DNA from: an uncultured Collinsella sp.
GTDB lineage: Bacteria > Actinomycetota > Coriobacteriia > Coriobacteriales > Coriobacteriaceae
Reading direction: 5' to 3'
Assembly (NCBI GenBank): GCA_902494565.1
Contig: CABUTN010000010.1
Span: 1 to 58,777 of the forward strand
Length of the DNA stretch: 58,777 bases
The position numbers and the translations under genes are program-made. The notes under the pieces were generated by a model. The model was not told the origin of the DNA. It saw nothing but the letters and a program-made list of their open reading frames with translations, and searched no databases. Below, piece by piece: positions 17,014 to 26,361 of this stretch (the first letter of the stretch is position 1; each line of letters begins with the position of its first letter).

Positions 17014-18201
17014 ATGTTCAACACTATCATCACCACGGTCAAGACGCTGCTGCGTCGGCCGAGCACATTGGTCTGGGGCGCGATCTTTCCCGTCGCGCTT
17101 TCCACGATGTTCATGTTTATGTTTGCGAACCTCAGCTCCGACGGCACGGTCGACCCGGTGCCGGTGGCCGTCGTTGCGGATGAGGCCTGGGGCGCCTCGA
17201 CCTTTAAGGACGTGGCGACGTCGCTTGCCCAGGAAGGCGACGACCGGCTGCTCGAGATCCGCGAGTGCGATGACGCAGCCGATGCGAACCGTGCGCTCAA
17301 GTCCGGCGAGGTCGCGGGCATCTACACGGTCGATGCCGCGGGCACGCCCAAGCTCACACTGCTTTCGAGCTATGACAACTCGCGTGCGTCGTCGGTGCTC
17401 ACCGACCGCAGCATTCTGGAGACGGTGGCAAGCTCGTATACGCAAAATGCCGAGCTCATGTCCCAGATTGCCCAGGACAACCCGGCGGCGCTCGCCGACC
17501 CGGAGGCGGTTGCGCGCGCCCTGTCGCTTGAGGGCGGCACCCGCCGCGTAAGCCTGACACGCACCACGCCCGACGGCACGGTCATCTACTATTACGCGCT
17601 TTTTGGCCTGGTCGCGATGATGTCTGCCGAGTTTGCCGCCTTGAGCGTCGTCGATCTGCAGCCCAATCTGTCGGGCCTTGGTGCGCGTCGCTGTGTGGGC
17701 GGTCTTTCCAAGACGGCGTCGCTGGCCGGTATCTTTGTGGGCTCGTGGCTGGTCTCCTTCGCCTCGATGACGATTGCGATTGGCTACGTGCGCCTGGTCG
17801 TGGGCGTTGACTTTGGCGGGCGCGAGGGGCTGTGTCTGGTGGGCGGTGCCGCTTCCGCGCTTGCCGCCACGGGCTTGGGGCTCTTTGTGGGCACGCTTCC
17901 CGTTAAGGGCGGCAAGGCGTCCAAGTCCGGCATCCTCACGGGCTTTGCCACCACGTGCGCCCTGTTCGCCGGGCTCTACGGCGAGCCGGCGATGGCGCTT
18001 GCCGACGACGTCGCCCGCGCCTGCCCAGCCGAGTGTTGGCTCAACCCCGTCAAGCTTATCTGCGACATGTTCAACCGCCTGTATTTCTTTGAGGACCTGG
18101 GGCCCTTTGTCGTTCGCGCCGGCGCGCTGGTCCTTATGGCGCTGCTGTTCGTTGCCGCCGCCACGCTGATCTTTGGAAGGAGCCGCTATGAGCACCTTTA
18201 A
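17014..18201 (+). CDS. ABC-2 type permease (first of two)
   Basis: A 395-residue permease of the ABC-2/YhgE-like type. One membrane segment lies at about 15-40, then a large extracytoplasmic region to about 185, then about five membrane segments to the C-terminus. The segment PNLSGLGARRCVGGLSKTASLAG just after the second membrane segment resembles the coupling helix region of this family. It overlaps the next permease gene by 14 bp, so the two probably form a heterodimer with the ATPase. Confidence 0.85.
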   Translation: MFNTIITTVKTLLRRPSTLVWGAIFPVALSTMFMFMFANLSSDGTVDPVPVAVVADEAWGASTFKDVATSLAQEGDDRLLEIRECDDAADANRALKSGEVAGIYTVDAAGTPKLTLLSSYDNSRASSVLTDRSILETVASSYTQNAELMSQIAQDNPAALADPEAVARALSLEGGTRRVSLTRTTPDGTVIYYYALFGLVAMMSAEFAALSVVDLQPNLSGLGARRCVGGLSKTASLAGIFVGSWLVSFASMTIAIGYVRLVVGVDFGGREGLCLVGGAASALAATGLGLFVGTLPVKGGKASKSGILTGFATTCALFAGLYGEPAMALADDVARACPAECWLNPVKLICDMFNRLYFFEDLGPFVVRAGALVLMALLFVAAATLIFGRSRYEHL

Positions 18202-19393
18202 GACCGCGCTTCGCATGGCGCTCGCGCACCCGTTCTACCTGCTTATCTACACGGTGTTCATTTCGCTGATGGGCGTATTCATCGCGGCATCGGTGAGCTG
18301 GAACTCGTCGCAGCTCACCGAGTACAAGCCCTACGATGCCAACGTGATTGTGGTCGACCGCGACGACAGCGACCTTTCGCGTGCGCTTGCCAAGCATCTG
18401 GGTTCGCGCTTTGAGCTGGTCACGGGCGTCGGCGACGACACCTACGACCTTGCGGACGCGCTCTCCAAGAGCAACAGCGCCAAGGGCAGCGCCGACTGCG
18501 TGTTCTTTATCCCGGAGGGGTTTGAGGGCGACCTCGTTGCGGCCGCTCGCGCGGGGGAGTCCCTGCCCAAACTCGACGTGACGTACGGCTCCGGCACCAT
18601 GGCGGCGGCGCTTTCGTCTGCCGAGGCCTCGCGCTGGATCTCGCTCGCGGGCGCTGCGGCGGCACTTGAGCCCACTGCCTCCAACGGTGACGTCGCCAAG
18701 GCGGCCGAGCATGCGGCCGCGAAGCGTGCGGAGGTCGAGATCGAGCGGGTCAAGGTCGACTCGACGGCCGCCGCCACGCTCGAGTCGTATTTCAACTTTG
18801 GTGCGTACGCGATTATCTCGTCGGTCATCGTGTCGGTGGGTCTGGTGTTCTCGGGCATGAACGAGCCCGAGCGCGTGCGTCGTATGGATGCCAGTCCAAT
18901 CTCCGAGCGCCGGCGCTCGCTTGCCGTGTTTGCGGCCGCCGCCGTGATCACCGTCTGCATCTGGTTTGTGTCGAGCATGATGGGCGTCGTGGGCTTTGCC
19001 GGTGCGGTCGCTGAGGTTGGCGTGGACCGTGTGTGCTTGGCGCTGGCGGCGACGTTTGCCCTGGCGTGCACGCCGCTGGCCGTTGGCTTTGCGCTGTCGA
19101 GCCTGGGTGCGCGCGAGGAGCTGCTCAACGGCGTGGGCAACTTACTCGGCATGCTCATGACGTTTTTGGGCGGTGCCTGGATGCCGCTGTCGCTCATGGG
19201 ATCGGCCGTGCAGACGGTGGCGCACTTTGTGCCGACGTTTTGGGTGAACGACGCGATCAGCAAGGCGCTCGCCTCGGATTTAACGTCCACCGTGCTGGGC
19301 GACATCGCCTGCGACCTGGGCGTCACGGCACTCTTCGCCGTGGCCATCGCCGCCGCAGGCCTCGCCCTCGCACGCACCAAATCCCACGCCTAG
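18188..19393 (+). CDS. ABC-2 type permease (second of two)
   Basis: I place the start at the ATG at 18188, preceded by GGAAGGAG, giving 401 residues. The layout mirrors the previous gene: a first membrane segment at about 15-40, a large external region to about 205, and about six membrane segments. The segment NEPERVRRMDASPISERRRS follows the second membrane helix. Pairing with the previous gene suggests a heterodimeric exporter. A dispersed hairpin repeat begins 5 bp after the stop. Confidence 0.85.
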   Translation: MSTFKTALRMALAHPFYLLIYTVFISLMGVFIAASVSWNSSQLTEYKPYDANVIVVDRDDSDLSRALAKHLGSRFELVTGVGDDTYDLADALSKSNSAKGSADCVFFIPEGFEGDLVAAARAGESLPKLDVTYGSGTMAAALSSAEASRWISLAGAAAALEPTASNGDVAKAAEHAAAKRAEVEIERVKVDSTAAATLESYFNFGAYAIISSVIVSVGLVFSGMNEPERVRRMDASPISERRRSLAVFAAAAVITVCIWFVSSMMGVVGFAGAVAEVGVDRVCLALAATFALACTPLAVGFALSSLGAREELLNGVGNLLGMLMTFLGGAWMPLSLMGSAVQTVAHFVPTFWVNDAISKALASDLTSTVLGDIACDLGVTALFAVAIAAAGLALARTKSHA

Positions 19394-19397
19394 CTAC

Positions 19398-19429
19398 CTA
19401 GTCATTTAAGAACGTCCCCAATGACTGGT
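19398..19429. repeat. Dispersed GGGGACGTT hairpin repeat, copy 1
   Basis: AGTCATT at 19400-19406 and AATGACT at 19420-19426 flank a loop containing AACGTCCCC. The same unit recurs at 22909-22938 (inverted), 22968-22990 and 31361-31390 in this window, each time just after a gene. Confidence 0.75.
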
Positions 19430-19521
19430 CTGAAATAAATCCCCGGCCTCGCCCCAAAATAGTTCGCTAAGGTTTACTATTACGCTCATAAAGTAGTACG
19501 AGGCTAACAATGGGGGATACC

Positions 19522-20235
<714 letters not shown>

Positions 20236-20243
20236 GCGGCGCC

Positions 20244-22910
20244 ATGACACCTCTCGCAAAACGTCTCCCGCGCGAGCTGCGCCGCAATATTGGCAAGTAC
20301 CTGGGCATCTTTTTGCTTATGTGCGGAAGCATCGCTCTCACCTCGGGCTTTTTGCTCGCGGCGCATTCCATCGGTTGTCTTATCGACGACATGCGCGATG
20401 CGTACACGATTGAGGACGGCCGCGTGACCACCTCCTTCGAGGCCACCAAAGATCAGCTCAAGGCAGCCGAGGACGCGGCCGACGACGTCGGCGGCGTCAC
20501 GCTCTACAAGAATTTCTCCATCGACGCCATCATCAAAAAGACCGCCGGCGACGACGGCACCAAGCGCACACTGCGCACCTATGCGCACCGCACCAAGGTC
20601 GATATCGCGTCCTACTGTGAGGGCAAGGAGCCCAAGACGGACGATGAGGTGGCAATCGACCGTGTCTTTGCCACCAACAACGACCTGTCCGTGGGCGATA
20701 AGGTCGAGCTTGAGGGCCGCACCTACACCATCTGCGGCATCATGACCCAGCCCGATAGCCAGGCGCTGTTCCTCAACAATTCGGACTTTACGGTGAACAC
20801 CATCACCTATGGCGTGGCCGAGGTCACCGACGCCGGCTTTGCCGCGCTCGAGGATGCCGGCGGCGCGCCTGCCTACACCTACTCCTTCACCTTTGCCGAT
20901 CGCGACCTCTCCACTGCAGACCGTACCGATGCCGAACAGGATATGGTCGAGGCGCTGACCGACGCCGACGCGCGCGTGGATGACCTCATCGACGCCGATT
21001 CCAACCAGGGCATTGGCTACGCGCGCGACGACGTAGACGGCGACTCCATGATGTGGATGACGCTGCTCGACATCATCATCGTAATCATGGCGTTTGTCTT
21101 TGTAGTCCTTACCGATGCCACCATCGAGGGGGAGAGCGCCATCATCGGCACGCTGCTCGCCAGCGGTTATCGTCGACGCGAGATCGTGCTGCACTACCTT
21201 GCGCTTCCCGCCATCGTGGGCGTGGTCGCGGCGCTTTTGGGCACTGCGCTTGGCATTGTGTTCTTTACCGAGCCCATGCGCAGCCTCTATTACGGCTCGT
21301 ACAGCCTGCCGCCCTTCCAGGTGTACTGGAGCTGGGAGATCTTTGTGAAGTGCGCCGTGGTCCCCGCCGCTGCGCTCATCCTCATCACGCTGGTGGGCCT
21401 GCTTCGCAAAATGGGCAAGACGCCGTTGCAATTCCTTCGTCACGAGGCGAGCGGCAAATCGGGCACCAAGCGCGGCTTGCAGCTGCCGGAGCGCATGGGT
21501 TTTGTTTCCCGCTTCCGCCTGCGTATCTTCCTGCGCAACCTGGGCAACTTCGCCACGCTTTTCGTGGGCATTGCGTTTGCCTCGCTGCTGCTGCTCTTTG
21601 GCCTGGCGATTCTGCCCACGATGACGCACTACGCGGACAACCTCGAGACGAGCCTGGTCGCCGAGCACCAGTACACGCTCAAGGCTCCGCTGGAGCTCGA
21701 GGGCACTGCCGAGGAGCGCGAGCAGTGGTCGGCACTCGAGCGCTTGCAGTCGGTTGACGGCGCGTTGCTTTCCGCCGCCCAGGATGCCGATGACGAGCTT
21801 GACGACGCGGCCGATACAGCGCAGGCGGCAGCCGATGCTGCGACCGCATCTCCGTCTGCCGAGAGCCTGGCCGCAGCGCAGGATGCGCTTGCCAAGGTCC
21901 AGGACAAGAAGGATGTGCTCTACGCGCGCCTTGACGATCTTGCCGATGCCCTCGGCTGCAACCGCGATGAGGCTATCGACCTGATCGACAAAGCCTCCAA
22001 GATTGACACTGACAACGACGATGTTCACCCGGTCAATACGACCGACAACGGCGCGGGCGCAATCGCGCAGGCCGAGAAATATGCCGTTTACCAGCTGCAA
22101 TACGACCGCGGCGATGGTAATGGTCAGGAGACGATTTCCGTCTACGGCATCTCGCCCGATTCGCGCTATTGGAAAGACCTCAACGTCGGCGATGGGCGCG
22201 TCGTCTTTGGCGGCGGTCTGCTCGACAAGTTTGGCTGGAGCGAGGGTCAGAAGGTCGCGCTCGGCGACAAGTACGAGGGTGAGCATTATTCCTTTGAGTA
22301 CGCGGGCAAGGATTGTGCCTGGGGCTCCAAGTCGGACATGAATATCTATATGAGTATCGAAGACTTTAACGAGCTGTTCGACAACGACGCCGCCTACTTT
22401 AACGGCTATGTGAGCGACGAGAAGCTCGACCTCGATGCTCGTTACTTTGCCGGCGACACCACGCCCGACGACATGCGCGCCGTGGGCGATCAGTTCATCG
22501 GCATGATGAGCAAAATGATCGGCATGATGGTCGGGCTTGCGGTGTTTATCTTTCTGCTGTTTATGTACCTGCTGACCAAGGCTGTGATCGACCATAGCGC
22601 CCGTTCGATCAGCTACATGAAAGTCTTTGGCTATCGCGATAGCGAGATCTCGCATCTGTACATCCGCTCGATCACACTGTGCGTGGTGGTGTCGCTCGTG
22701 CTAAGCCTGCCGGTCATTATTGGCTCGCTCACGGCCATCTTCCGCTCGATGCTCCTCGCCTACAACGGCAATATCGAGATCTACGTGCCCGCTTGGTCCA
22801 TGGCGGCGTGCGTGGGCATTGGCTTTGCGACCTACCTGGTCGTGGCGCTGCTACACACGCGTTCTATCAAGCGCGTCAGTCTGGCCGAAGCCCTCAAAGT
22901 CCAAGAGTAG
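20244..22910 (+). CDS. FtsX-family ABC permease with coiled insert
   Basis: An 888-residue permease. A first membrane helix lies at about 18-42, followed by an external domain to about 260 and three membrane helices at about 265-385 (first FtsX core). Another helix at about 430-455 is followed by a second external domain that includes an Ala/Asp-rich helical stretch at about 505-590 and a beta-rich part to about 745. The second FtsX core (about 750-880) ends in RSIKRVSLAEALKVQE, typical of this family. The two-core layout in one chain matches exporters paired with a single ATPase, here the gene directly upstream. The stop TAG is part of a dispersed repeat. Confidence 0.88.
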   Translation: MTPLAKRLPRELRRNIGKYLGIFLLMCGSIALTSGFLLAAHSIGCLIDDMRDAYTIEDGRVTTSFEATKDQLKAAEDAADDVGGVTLYKNFSIDAIIKKTAGDDGTKRTLRTYAHRTKVDIASYCEGKEPKTDDEVAIDRVFATNNDLSVGDKVELEGRTYTICGIMTQPDSQALFLNNSDFTVNTITYGVAEVTDAGFAALEDAGGAPAYTYSFTFADRDLSTADRTDAEQDMVEALTDADARVDDLIDADSNQGIGYARDDVDGDSMMWMTLLDIIIVIMAFVFVVLTDATIEGESAIIGTLLASGYRRREIVLHYLALPAIVGVVAALLGTALGIVFFTEPMRSLYYGSYSLPPFQVYWSWEIFVKCAVVPAAALILITLVGLLRKMGKTPLQFLRHEASGKSGTKRGLQLPERMGFVSRFRLRIFLRNLGNFATLFVGIAFASLLLLFGLAILPTMTHYADNLETSLVAEHQYTLKAPLELEGTAEEREQWSALERLQSVDGALLSAAQDADDELDDAADTAQAAADAATASPSAESLAAAQDALAKVQDKKDVLYARLDDLADALGCNRDEAIDLIDKASKIDTDNDDVHPVNTTDNGAGAIAQAEKYAVYQLQYDRGDGNGQETISVYGISPDSRYWKDLNVGDGRVVFGGGLLDKFGWSEGQKVALGDKYEGEHYSFEYAGKDCAWGSKSDMNIYMSIEDFNELFDNDAAYFNGYVSDEKLDLDARYFAGDTTPDDMRAVGDQFIGMMSKMIGMMVGLAVFIFLLFMYLLTKAVIDHSARSISYMKVFGYRDSEISHLYIRSITLCVVVSLVLSLPVIIGSLTAIFRSMLLAYNGNIEIYVPAWSMAACVGIGFATYLVVALLHTRSIKRVSLAEALKVQE

Positions 22911-22990
22911 TCATCGGGGACGTTCCTAAAAGACTAGTCGCTGGGGACATTCTTTCGCCGCCCGGCAGGAAAGGGACGTCCCCAATGACT
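22909..22990. repeat. Dispersed GGGGACGTT hairpin repeats, copies 2 and 3
   Basis: An inverted copy at 22909-22938 (AGTCATCGGGGACGTTCCT...) shares its first bases with the stop codon of the FtsX gene. A longer hairpin follows: AGTCGCTGGGGAC at 22936-22948 pairs at 11 of 13 positions with GTCCCCAATGACT at 22978-22990. Confidence 0.7.
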
Positions 22991-23001
22991 AGGTGTCGCG
23001 C

Positions 23002-23032
23002 TTGACTTTGACCCTACTTTAACGGGTACCAT
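23002..23032 (+). promoter_or_regulatory. Candidate promoter of the DUF362 gene
   Basis: TTGACT at 23002-23007 and TACCAT at 23027-23032 are separated by 19 bases, longer than ideal. No better pair is visible between the repeats and the start at 23076. Confidence 0.35.
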
Positions 23033-23075
23033 CCTCTTATGTCTGTAACGCCATATAGACCGAGGGGATAGATCT

Positions 23076-24281
23076 ATGACCGCAACTGCACCCGCAGCAC
23101 CCGCTAAGGTGTACTTCACCAACCTGCGCACGCATGCTCGCGAGAGCCAGCTCGACAAGCTCAAGCGCCTCATCCGTCACGCCGGAATTGAGCAGATCGA
23201 CTTTGAGAACAAGTTCGTCGCCATCAAGATTCACTTTGGCGAGTTGGGCAACCTGAGCTTTTTGCGCCCCAACTACGCTCGCGCCGTCGCGGATGTCGTG
23301 AAGGAGCTGGGCGGCAAGCCCTTCCTCACCGACTGCAACACGCTCTATGTGGGTAGCCGCAAAAACGCGCTCGAGCACATCGACACCGCCTACCAGAACG
23401 GTTTTACCCCGTATGCCACGGGTTGCCAGATCATCATCGCCGACGGTCTCAAGGGCACCGACGAGGCGCTCGTCCCGGTCGAGGGCGGCGAGTACGTGCG
23501 CGAGGCCAAGATCGGTCAGGCACTCATGGATGCCGATATCGTGATTAGCCTCACCCACTTTAAGGGCCATGAGCAGGCCGGCTTTGGCGGCGCCATGAAG
23601 AATCTGGGCATGGGTGGCGGCAGCCGTGCCGGCAAGATGGAGCAGCATGCCGCCGGCAAGCCGAACGTCGCGACCGAGCACTGCGTTGGCTGCCGTGCCT
23701 GCGAAAAGATCTGTGCGCACAACGCCATCTCGTTTGACGATACCCGCGAGCGCGAGCTTGCCAACGGCAACACCCGCACGGTGCACGTGGCCGCCATCGA
23801 CCACGATCGCTGCGTGGGTTGCGGACGCTGCATTGCGGCATGCAACCAGGACTGCATCAAGCCCGGCTATGACGCTGCGGCCGACGTGCTCAACTGCAAG
23901 ATCGCCGAGTACACCAAGGCCGTCGTCGACGGCCGCCCGAGCTTCCACATCTCGCTTGCCATGGATATCAGCCCCAACTGCGATTGCCATCCCGAAAACG
24001 ACACGCCTATCGTCAACGATATCGGCATGTTCGCGAGCTTCGACCCGGTCGCCATCGACCAGGCCTGTGCCGATGCCGTCATGGCATCCGAGCCGCTGCC
24101 CAACACCGAGCTCACCGATAGCGCCGCCAAGATGGAGCATAACCACGAGCATCTGGAGGGCGAGCAGGCCAAGGACCCCTTCTGCATCACGCATCCCGAC
24201 ACCGACTGGCGCGCGTGCATCGCGCACGCCGAGAAGATCGGTCTGGGCACGAGCAAGTACGAGCTTATCGAGGTCAAGTAA
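23076..24281 (+). CDS. DUF362 domain protein with two [4Fe-4S] motifs
   Basis: A 401-residue cytoplasmic iron-sulfur protein. The DUF362 domain spans about residues 10-200 and 270-395. Between its parts is an inserted ferredoxin-like segment with two cluster motifs, CVGCRACEKIC near residue 206 and CVGCGRCIAAC near 249. Proteins of this type are widespread in anaerobes and the biochemical role is not established. It appears to be a single-gene unit, with its own promoter region and a strong terminator 50 bp downstream. Confidence 0.88.
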   Translation: MTATAPAAPAKVYFTNLRTHARESQLDKLKRLIRHAGIEQIDFENKFVAIKIHFGELGNLSFLRPNYARAVADVVKELGGKPFLTDCNTLYVGSRKNALEHIDTAYQNGFTPYATGCQIIIADGLKGTDEALVPVEGGEYVREAKIGQALMDADIVISLTHFKGHEQAGFGGAMKNLGMGGGSRAGKMEQHAAGKPNVATEHCVGCRACEKICAHNAISFDDTRERELANGNTRTVHVAAIDHDRCVGCGRCIAACNQDCIKPGYDAAADVLNCKIAEYTKAVVDGRPSFHISLAMDISPNCDCHPENDTPIVNDIGMFASFDPVAIDQACADAVMASEPLPNTELTDSAAKMEHNHEHLEGEQAKDPFCITHPDTDWRACIAHAEKIGLGTSKYELIEVK

Positions 24282-24330
24282 CACCTGTCTATTGGACATA
24301 TCAAGCGCTTTTGTAGCGCAACGTTAGCAA

Positions 24331-24369
24331 AAGCCGCCCGTGAGCGCAGTGCCCACGGGCGGCTTTTTG
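24331..24369 (+). terminator. Rho-independent terminator after the DUF362 gene
   Basis: AAGCCGCCCGTG at 24331-24342 pairs perfectly with CACGGGCGGCTT at 24354-24365, followed by a T-run. It lies between convergent genes and could also act on the minus-strand hydrolase gene, where an A/T-rich flank is present. Confidence 0.9.
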
Positions 24370-24412
24370 GAAGTGCTAGGGGGTCAGATAGACCAGTAAA
24401 CCGTACTATTTC

Positions 24413-25378
24413 CTAAAAATACTCGTCGAGGAAGTTGTCGACTGTGTTCCAGTAGAGCTCGGGGTCAACTTGCGCACTCTTGGCGTGGGTGGCGCCATGG
24501 ATAGTGAGCTTTTGCTTGACCTTGCTGGCGCACGCGTCGTAGTTTTGGTCGAGCATGCTGTACGGTACAAAGGTGTCCTGGTCGCCGTGGATAAACAGCA
24601 TGGGAACTGTCGCGTGTTTGAGTTGCTCCACACTGCTCGCCTTATGAAAGTCGTAGCCTGCGCGCACGTTGCACACTAAGTTTGCTACATCGAGCAGGGG
24701 AAAGCTGGGCAGGCCGAACACGTCCTTGAGCTGCAGAGAAAACTCGTCCCAAACACTCGTATAACCGCAGTCCTCGATAATGCATTTCACGTTTGCGGGC
24801 AGAGATTCCCCCGCGACGTTCATGGCGGTTGCCGCACCCATCGACTCGCCAAAGACCAGGATGCGCGCCTCGGGGTCGGCCTGAACGATTCGCTCGATCC
24901 ATGCGACGATGTCGAGGCGCTCGGGCCAGCCCATGCCGATATAGTCGCCGCCGGAGCGCTCGTGGGCGCGGGCGGCGGGTGCGAGTACGTTCATGCCGCG
25001 GTCGTGGAATCGCTTGACGTATCGGGCCATACCGATGGGCTCGTTGGTATATCCATGCAGGCAGACGGCGTAGTCGTGCGTGCTCTCCGACGCGGCAAAA
25101 TACCAAGCGGCGAGCTCAGTCCCGTCGTCCGCGGTGAGGCTGCTGCTCTCGCGGTTTTCCTTAAACCACGCCCGTGCCTCGCCCTCCTCGGCGTCCATCT
25201 GCTCGCCCTTTTCGGCGTCCTTGCCGTCCTGCATCATCTTCATGGTGTACGGCGCTTGGGGGTTCAGGGCAAAGTCAAACAAAAAGTTGCCGGCAAACCC
25301 CAGCAGCGCGACAACGAGCACCAGCGCAACGACGCCGGCTATCTTGAGCTTTCGATGGGAACGTGCGTTTTGAGACAT
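24413..25378 (-). CDS. Membrane-anchored alpha/beta hydrolase
   Basis: A 321-residue hydrolase with one N-terminal membrane segment (about 12-34), so the catalytic domain is probably outside the membrane. The nucleophile elbow GESMG lies near residue 175, the acid is in HGDQDTFVP near 268 and the histidine in GATHAKS near 297; HGYTN near 105 supplies the oxyanion hole. The sequence resembles YqkD/FrsA-like serine hydrolases annotated as alpha/beta hydrolase or BAAT-type. The natural substrate is not predictable. It is divergent from the TrhA gene, and the shared upstream region holds two palindromes. Confidence 0.88.
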   Translation of the reverse strand: MSQNARSHRKLKIAGVVALVLVVALLGFAGNFLFDFALNPQAPYTMKMMQDGKDAEKGEQMDAEEGEARAWFKENRESSSLTADDGTELAAWYFAASESTHDYAVCLHGYTNEPIGMARYVKRFHDRGMNVLAPAARAHERSGGDYIGMGWPERLDIVAWIERIVQADPEARILVFGESMGAATAMNVAGESLPANVKCIIEDCGYTSVWDEFSLQLKDVFGLPSFPLLDVANLVCNVRAGYDFHKASSVEQLKHATVPMLFIHGDQDTFVPYSMLDQNYDACASKVKQKLTIHGATHAKSAQVDPELYWNTVDNFLDEYF

Positions 25379-25397
25379 AAGAAGCTTTCCTATAAGA

Positions 25398-25457
25398 TGT
25401 TAATACATCAACATTTAATGCAAGCGCATTATGGACGTTCGCCGTTGATGCGTCAAC
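25398..25457. promoter_or_regulatory. Two palindromes between divergent hydrolase and TrhA genes
   Basis: TGTTAATACATCAACA at 25398-25413 is a near-perfect palindrome, and GTTGATGCGTCAAC at 25444-25457 has 5-bp arms GTTGA/TCAAC. They share the string GTTGATG. Such a pair between divergent starts is a candidate operator, though no regulator gene is adjacent. Confidence 0.35.
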
Positions 25458-25564
25458 AGACAAAGAATGGGTAAACAAAGGGTCACGTATGGTGCAAATT
25501 TCGCACGTACCTAGACGCTTTGATATAGTGTTGAGAACTCTTTACGTTGGAGGATGTAACCGGC

Positions 25565-26248
25565 ATGTCCGATTCGAGCGACAGTTCTAAGCCGCGACCC
25601 AAGACCGCGGCCGTTCCACACTACACGGTGGGCGAGGAGATCATGAACTCCGTCACCCATGGTGTCGGCTGCCTGCTGGGTATCGCGGGCCTGGTGCTCC
25701 TGATCGTATTCGCTGCCCTGCGCGGCGGAGGCCCGGCCCACATGGCCGCGGCGATTGTCTATGGTGTCAGCATTATCCTCGAATACCTAGCCTCCACGCT
25801 CTACCACGCGATTCAGCCCGCGCGCGCCAAGCGCGTGTTTCGCATCATCGACCACAGCTGCATCTACCTGCTCATTGCGGGCAGCTATACGCCGTTTTGC
25901 CTTATCACGCTCGCAAACGACGGCGGCCCTGCGCTGTTCTTTGCCGTATGGGCCATCGCCATTATCGGCATCGCCCTCGAGTGCTTTATGCGCGAGCGTC
26001 AACCGCACTGGGTAAGCGGCCTGGTTTACCTGCTGATGGGCTGGCTCGTTGTCTTTAAGCTGCCCGAACTTGTGGCGCTGCTCAACCCCGTGGCACTTGC
26101 CCTGCTCGCCGTCGGCGGCGTGTGCTACACCGCGGGCGTGCCGTTCTATATCGCCAAAAACGTGCGCTACCTGCACAGTGTGTTTCACTTGTGGGTGCTC
26201 GCCGGCAGTATCTTCCAGTTCATGGCGGTGATCCTCTTCGTAATCTAG
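25565..26248 (+). CDS. trhA: TrhA/hemolysin III family membrane protein
   Basis: A 227-residue, seven-helix membrane protein of the hemolysin III (PAQR-related) family. Conserved elements are EEIMNSVTHGVGC at the N-terminus, the RIIDHSCIYLLIAGSYTPF segment and the C-terminal LHSVFHLWVLAGS, which hold the histidines and aspartate thought to bind metal in PAQR proteins. Bacterial members have been linked to membrane fluidity homeostasis. I chose the ATG at 25565, with GGAGG 11 bases upstream. A TATAGT box lies near 25524. Confidence 0.9.
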   Translation: MSDSSDSSKPRPKTAAVPHYTVGEEIMNSVTHGVGCLLGIAGLVLLIVFAALRGGGPAHMAAAIVYGVSIILEYLASTLYHAIQPARAKRVFRIIDHSCIYLLIAGSYTPFCLITLANDGGPALFFAVWAIAIIGIALECFMRERQPHWVSGLVYLLMGWLVVFKLPELVALLNPVALALLAVGGVCYTAGVPFYIAKNVRYLHSVFHLWVLAGSIFQFMAVILFVI

Positions 26249-26361
26249 CGATCGCGCCTGCGCCCGCGGGCCCGTCCGGGCGCCCGCCGGGTGCAACTGC
26301 CCTATCCGCCATCAACGTTTTGACCTGACGTCCCGAATCTTGGAGGTTCGAGAAACTCCCG

